64,000 nucleotides of DNA from Zingiber officinale (Eukaryota; Streptophyta; Magnoliopsida; Zingiberales; Zingiberaceae), in NCBI RefSeq assembly GCF_018446385.1, contig NW_024589896.1, positions 121,226-185,225 of the forward strand. Direction: 5' to 3'. The translations under genes and the position numbers were made by a program. Of the stretch, positions 60,560 through 64,000 are shown one piece after another. Each line of letters starts with the position of its first letter. Position 1 is the stretch's first letter. Below the pieces are notes generated by a model. That model saw only the letters and a list, made by a program, of their open reading frames with translations, made no database searches and was not told the origin of the DNA.

Positions 60560-61757
60560 TGTAAGATTGAAAACTTTAGAGAGAGGGGGGAATAGCATTC
60601 GTAGTTAATCCGTTCATTAGAGTAAAACATGCAACGGAAAAATAAAACAATACACACGCAAACACTAAGATTTATTTGGTTCAGACTCTGTGGCGACTCC
60701 TACTCTGAGACTCGCACATAAGAGTGCTTTCAATGGACAATCACTATAAATTTGAAATATTACAAAAGAGTACAGTTGATTAGATGCAGTAATCGAAATT
60801 ATACCGACAATAAAATATCTTAAATTCAAGCACTTAGTTGTCGGAGCAATGTTAGAACTTCACCGGATTTTCTTTTGAGCAGCACACAGAAGGAAGAATT
60901 GTGATTTCATGTATTCTATAAGCTACTACTCGAACCAAGCTTAAATAGCCTGTTAAGGGTGCCTCCAACTGCATGGAGGGCGTCTCCAACCCCGTCGAAA
61001 CCGCAGCGTCGATAAGCTCCTCCATCTTCACTACTTATCCACCTGAAAGCGCCTCCAAGCTCCATGAAGGATGCCCTCCATCCAGCGTCCAGAGCGCCTC
61101 CAAGCTCCATGGAGGCCGCCTCGGGACTCTTCATCCGAAACTTTCTTGTGCAATTTCCGTACTGCAAGGCATGTTAGTCTACAAACAAGGTATACCTTAC
61201 AAAACAAAGTTAGTATAACAAAATAAGATAAATAGAAACTTATTTTGATAATCTCCGGACTGCCCGGTTCTGACTTCAGATTTCACCTCCGGAAACTCTA
61301 GGTCGAACCGACGTCTACTGTTCCCTCACCGGGGAACGCGCTCTCACCTACTCCACTCAGGAGAGTGTTACATGTTTGCCAGATTGATCCTCCAGACCAA
61401 CTGGACATTTGCTCAGCGTCCGAATCTCCAAGACTTTCTGTTGGACGTTCGTTCCACGACCCATCCAGACTTCCACCCGGTTCGCGACACCAGAATTTCA
61501 ACCTAGAGTCCCCGACTCTAGGATTTTTGCCCGAAGCCTTCGACCAGCCAAGACTTTCTGCCTAGGGTTACCGCCCCCTAGGGTTTTCCACCTGTCTAAC
61601 CTCAGATAGGACTTCTCCTCACCTAGGGTTACCACCTCCTAGGACCTAGGATTAACACCCCCTAGGATTTTTCACCTGCCTAACCGCAGTTAGGACTTTT
61701 ACCTAAGTACACTTAGGACATTCTTGCAAGCTCAATAAACCTTGTTAGATAACAAGA
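60560..61757 (-). mobile_element. LTR 'E' remnant
   Basis: Plus-strand opening TGTAAGATTGAAAACTTTAG then AGAGAGGGGGGAATAG, as in LTRs 'A', 'B' and 'D', followed by the GGTTCAGACTC..GACTCCTACTC block. Minus-strand TATA-like CTATTTAAG near 60945. Sense-upstream of it are GGAGGC/GCCTCC tokens, then CCTAGGGTTACC-type short repeats (61540-61690). The right end is not a clean CCAACA terminus, so the copy is truncated or fused to the next remnant near 61757. Confidence 0.6.
60955..61125. repeat. CTCCATGGAGG palindromic tokens of LTR 'E'
   Basis: GTGCCTCCAACTGCATGGAG, GCGCCTCCAAGCTCCATGAA and GCGCCTCCAAGCTCCATGGA (with GGC) are three related near-palindromes, upstream of the TATA-like box in the minus sense. 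Confidence 0.75.
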
Positions 61758-62199
61758 CAACTGGCTCGGTGCATGTGAGGGACGAAAGGGTTGCGAAAGA
61801 GTACACCGGTGGACGAGAAGAACGTACGCGACGTTCGAGAGACGAGAAGCCGAAGCGGAAGCCTGCTCAAGGAGAATGTCGAAAATTGAGTTCAGATAAG
61901 TCCTATTTTAGTTGACCGCAATCACCCAAGCGAACGGAGCAATGGATATCCAAAGGAAGGTTGAAGCTATTTATACGCTGCAGGTGGAGGGCGCCCTCCA
62001 TGATGTATAGGAGACGCCCTCCATAAGGTATAGGAGGCACCCTCCATAAGGTATGGGAGGCACCCTCCATGCTTATGGAGGACGCCCTCGAACCATTCTT
62101 TGTAGCCGTTTGGTAGCGGATAAAGCTTTATCCGTTGCCTCGTTGGAGGTTCCCTCAAGTAGTAGATAAGATTTTCCAGGGGCTATAAAAGGACCCCTG
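61758..62199 (+). mobile_element. LTR 'F1' fragment, plus orientation
   Basis: A U3-like piece in the opposite orientation to 'E': CTCGGTGCATGTGAGGGACG, then GAGGGCGCCCTC-type tokens (61983-62100), then the TATA box GGCTATAAAAGG (62181-62192). It is cut at 62200 by the start of the next LTR. Confidence 0.55.
61983..62100. repeat. GAGGGCGCCCTCC palindromic tokens of LTR 'F1'
   Basis: GGAGGGCGCCCTCCATG is a perfect palindrome core; diverged copies GGAGACGCCCTCCAT, GGAGGCACCCTCCAT (twice) and GGAGGACGCCCTCG follow at about 20-30 bp intervals. About 85 bp downstream is a TATA box. Confidence 0.85.
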
Positions 62200-62935
62200 T
62201 GTTGGTGCGGTTAGCACTGACGATCTAACTCAGATTTTAATGAATGATAAAATAGGTTAAATTAGTTTTATTGTGATCTAACACTTTGACAAAATATGTA
62301 GGAGAAGCCCAGGTAGGTCGACAAACTGACCTGATAGTTGACATGAAATCCAGACTGGTCGACGGGGCTGACCATGTAGCACTGACGATCTAACTCAGAT
62401 TTTAATGAATGATAAAATAGGTTAAATTAGTTTTATTGTGATCTAACACTTTGACAAAATATGTAGGAGAAGCCCAGGTAGGTCGACAAACTGACCTGAT
62501 AGTTGACATGAAATCCAGACTGGTCGACGGGGCTGACCAGGTAGCACTGACGATCTAACTCAGATTTTAATGAATGATAAAATAGGTTAAATTAGTTTTA
62601 TTGTGATCTAACACTTTGACAAAATATGTAGGAGAAGCCCAGGTAGGTCGACAAACTGACCTGATAGTTGACATGAAATCCAGACTGGTCGACGGGGCTG
62701 ACCAGATGTTTGGCACGAAGCCCAGCTAGGTCGACAGACTGACCTGATAGCTGGCACGAAGTCCAGACTGGTCGATGGGTTGGCCGGATGTCTAACATAA
62801 AGTCTAGCTAGGTCAACGGGCAGACCGGGTAGCTGGCACGAAATTCAGACGGATCGACGGGCTGACCGGACGTCTAGCAGGTAAGTCACTAGAGGAAAGT
62901 GACTTGGTGAGGACGCGTTCCTCGTTCACCTTTTT
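62200..62935 (+). mobile_element. LTR 'F2' 5' part with tandem arrays
   Basis: Begins TGTTGGTGCGGTTAGCACTG, the inverse complement of the CCAACA terminus of LTR 'D', so it is in plus orientation. It contains the 165 bp triplication and then ~40 bp units of CTAGGTCGACGGGCTGACCG type (62700-62880), followed by GCAGGTAAGTCACTAGAGGA and GAGGACGCGTTCC, all found inverted in LTR 'D'. It is truncated at about 62935 where AT-rich DNA begins. Confidence 0.65.
62213..62707 (+). repeat. 165 bp tandem triplication
   Basis: Three head-to-tail copies start at 62213, 62378 and 62543 (AGCACTGACGATCTAACTCA). The copies look identical over nearly their whole length; the junctions differ by single bases (GACCATGT versus GACCAGGT). 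They span the U3 start of LTR 'F2'. Confidence 0.95.
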
Positions 62936-63490
62936 TGAATTTTTTTTTAATCCTATCTCACTTTTGAAAAAAAAAATTACTTTGAAAATCGTACTTTAAT
63001 TATTTTTTTTTTCAAAAAATTTTGTAAATCTTATTTAAAAAATAATGTCATATTTAAGGGAGGATTAATTCAAATTTGTTTCATACTTAGTAAAACTATT
63101 TATAACAAAATTATTTTATTTTCTTTGAAAATATTTTATAAAATTATTTTTGAAAAGTATTTTTCATTTCCTTGAAAATACTTTAGTAAAATTGTTTTGA
63201 AAATTGATTTACTTTCACAAACTCATTTTTAAAAAAAAAATTAAAACTTACTTTAATTTTGTAAACTTATTTTTAAAAATTATTTTTATTTTGCAAACTT
63301 ATTTTTAAAAATTGTTTTACTTTTACAAACTCATTACTGAAAATTGTTTTTAACTTACTTTAATTTTACAAACTTATTTAAACATACAAAGTTAGTAGAT
63401 TTTTACCTTAATATTTATGATAAAAAAGTTAGCTATTTTTAAAAACCTTAGCTATTTTGAAAAAGTTAAAGGATGTTAAAAATTATTTCT
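62936..63490. other. AT-rich sequence with repeated ACAAACTTATTTTTAAAAATT motifs
   Basis: Degenerate tandem copies of TTTTACAAACTTATTTTTAA between 63180 and 63390. No gene is visible. Confidence 0.6.
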
Positions 63491-64000
63491 GATATCAAAG
63501 ATCATATTTTTGCCTTAAACGACCTACCCACTCGACCTCATCATCGCGATGACGGTGGCTAACTGACGTCAGGGTGATCATGTCATTTGCACCATATGCA
63601 TGGATTGCATTTATTTTGTGTGTGATTGCTGCATTTTGGATACTGCATTTTGGTGACTGCATATGATTGACAAACATACAGGAAATATTATGTATTTAGC
63701 CTAACTATCCTGCATCTGTTTGTATGGTTCGCGCCCTTATGTCAGGATAGGAGGTTCTGGTAAGTACAGTTTATTCCGTTGTCTAGTCTTGCATTACCTA
63801 TTAATGTTCAAGAGACTGTATTGTATGATTATTTCTGATAGTTATATTTTACTATGCATGTCTGCTCGATACCCACTGAGTTCATTAAACTCACTCCATT
63901 GATTTATTTCTATTTGAGGTTGAAACTGTCAGGATGTTCCAACTGCTAGTCTCCTCTCCATGTCGCGACGGTTTCTATGTTTGATCTTTTGTTTCCTCGA
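63491..64000 (+). mobile_element. possible gypsy LTR fragment running off the window
   Basis: The stretch CTGCTCGATACCCACTGAGT then TCATTAAACTCACTCCATTG is like a conserved block of plant chromovirus LTRs, and corresponds loosely to TGGTTTCTTACTAAGCTTTA in the solo LTR at 2943-5340. No end is visible inside the window, so this is tentative. Confidence 0.35.

Noticed and set aside
1..64000. CRISPR arrays or bacterial-type operons
   Set aside because: The regularly spaced palindromes at 4798-6015 superficially resemble repeat-spacer arrays, but tokens vary, spacing is irregular, and they lie inside plant LTRs.

Overview
The window is nuclear DNA of a flowering plant: spliced genes with GT-AG introns, tRNA-derived SINEs, a Tat-lineage Ty3/gypsy element with the plant-specific second RNase H, and decayed Ty1/copia elements. 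The ABA receptor is closest to monocot subfamily III proteins. The style of the long LTRs makes me favour a commelinid monocot, probably Zingiberales; that taxonomic call is inference, not shown by the sequence.

Layout. 1-7.5 kb is a nest of LTR remnants: a minus-strand copia gag with its LTR, into which a second long LTR inserted, into which a 2.4 kb solo LTR inserted (TSD CTCCA). 7.5-10.3 kb is AT-rich and empty. 10.5-25.3 kb is a cluster of ~200 bp perfect-hairpin repeats split by two Tat-type gypsy elements. One is a 1.56 kb internal-deletion derivative (TSD GTTAT). The other is a 12.07 kb full-span copy (TSD GATAT) that itself carries a 475 bp hAT-like element in pol and a 1.26 kb LTR in its 3' LTR. 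25.6-26.4 kb is a foldback element, and 27.0-31.1 kb is a gag-less copia ruin.

The gene-bearing half runs from 31.7 to 59.5 kb. L-arabinokinase (plus strand, 29 coding exons, 999 or 1002 aa) is followed by two minus-strand genes: a two-KH FUBP-like RNA/ssDNA-binding protein (7 coding exons, 625 aa, Q/Y/P/G-rich tail) and an intronless PYR/PYL/RCAR abscisic acid receptor (206 aa). I reconstructed the exons by hand from splice sites and reading-phase continuity. SINEs, a 148 bp intronic duplication and a pyrimidine minisatellite sit in the introns. 60.5-63 kb is again LTR remnants, including an exact-period 165 bp triplication.

The three genes have no obvious joint pathway (sugar salvage, nucleic-acid binding, hormone perception); their adjacency looks like ordinary plant gene order. 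The two most unusual signals are (i) two alternative first exons of the arabinokinase gene that encode almost the same 20 residues with heavily diverged synonymous sites, and (ii) arrays of short palindromic tokens just upstream of the TATA box in several long LTRs, with a different token sequence in each LTR group.
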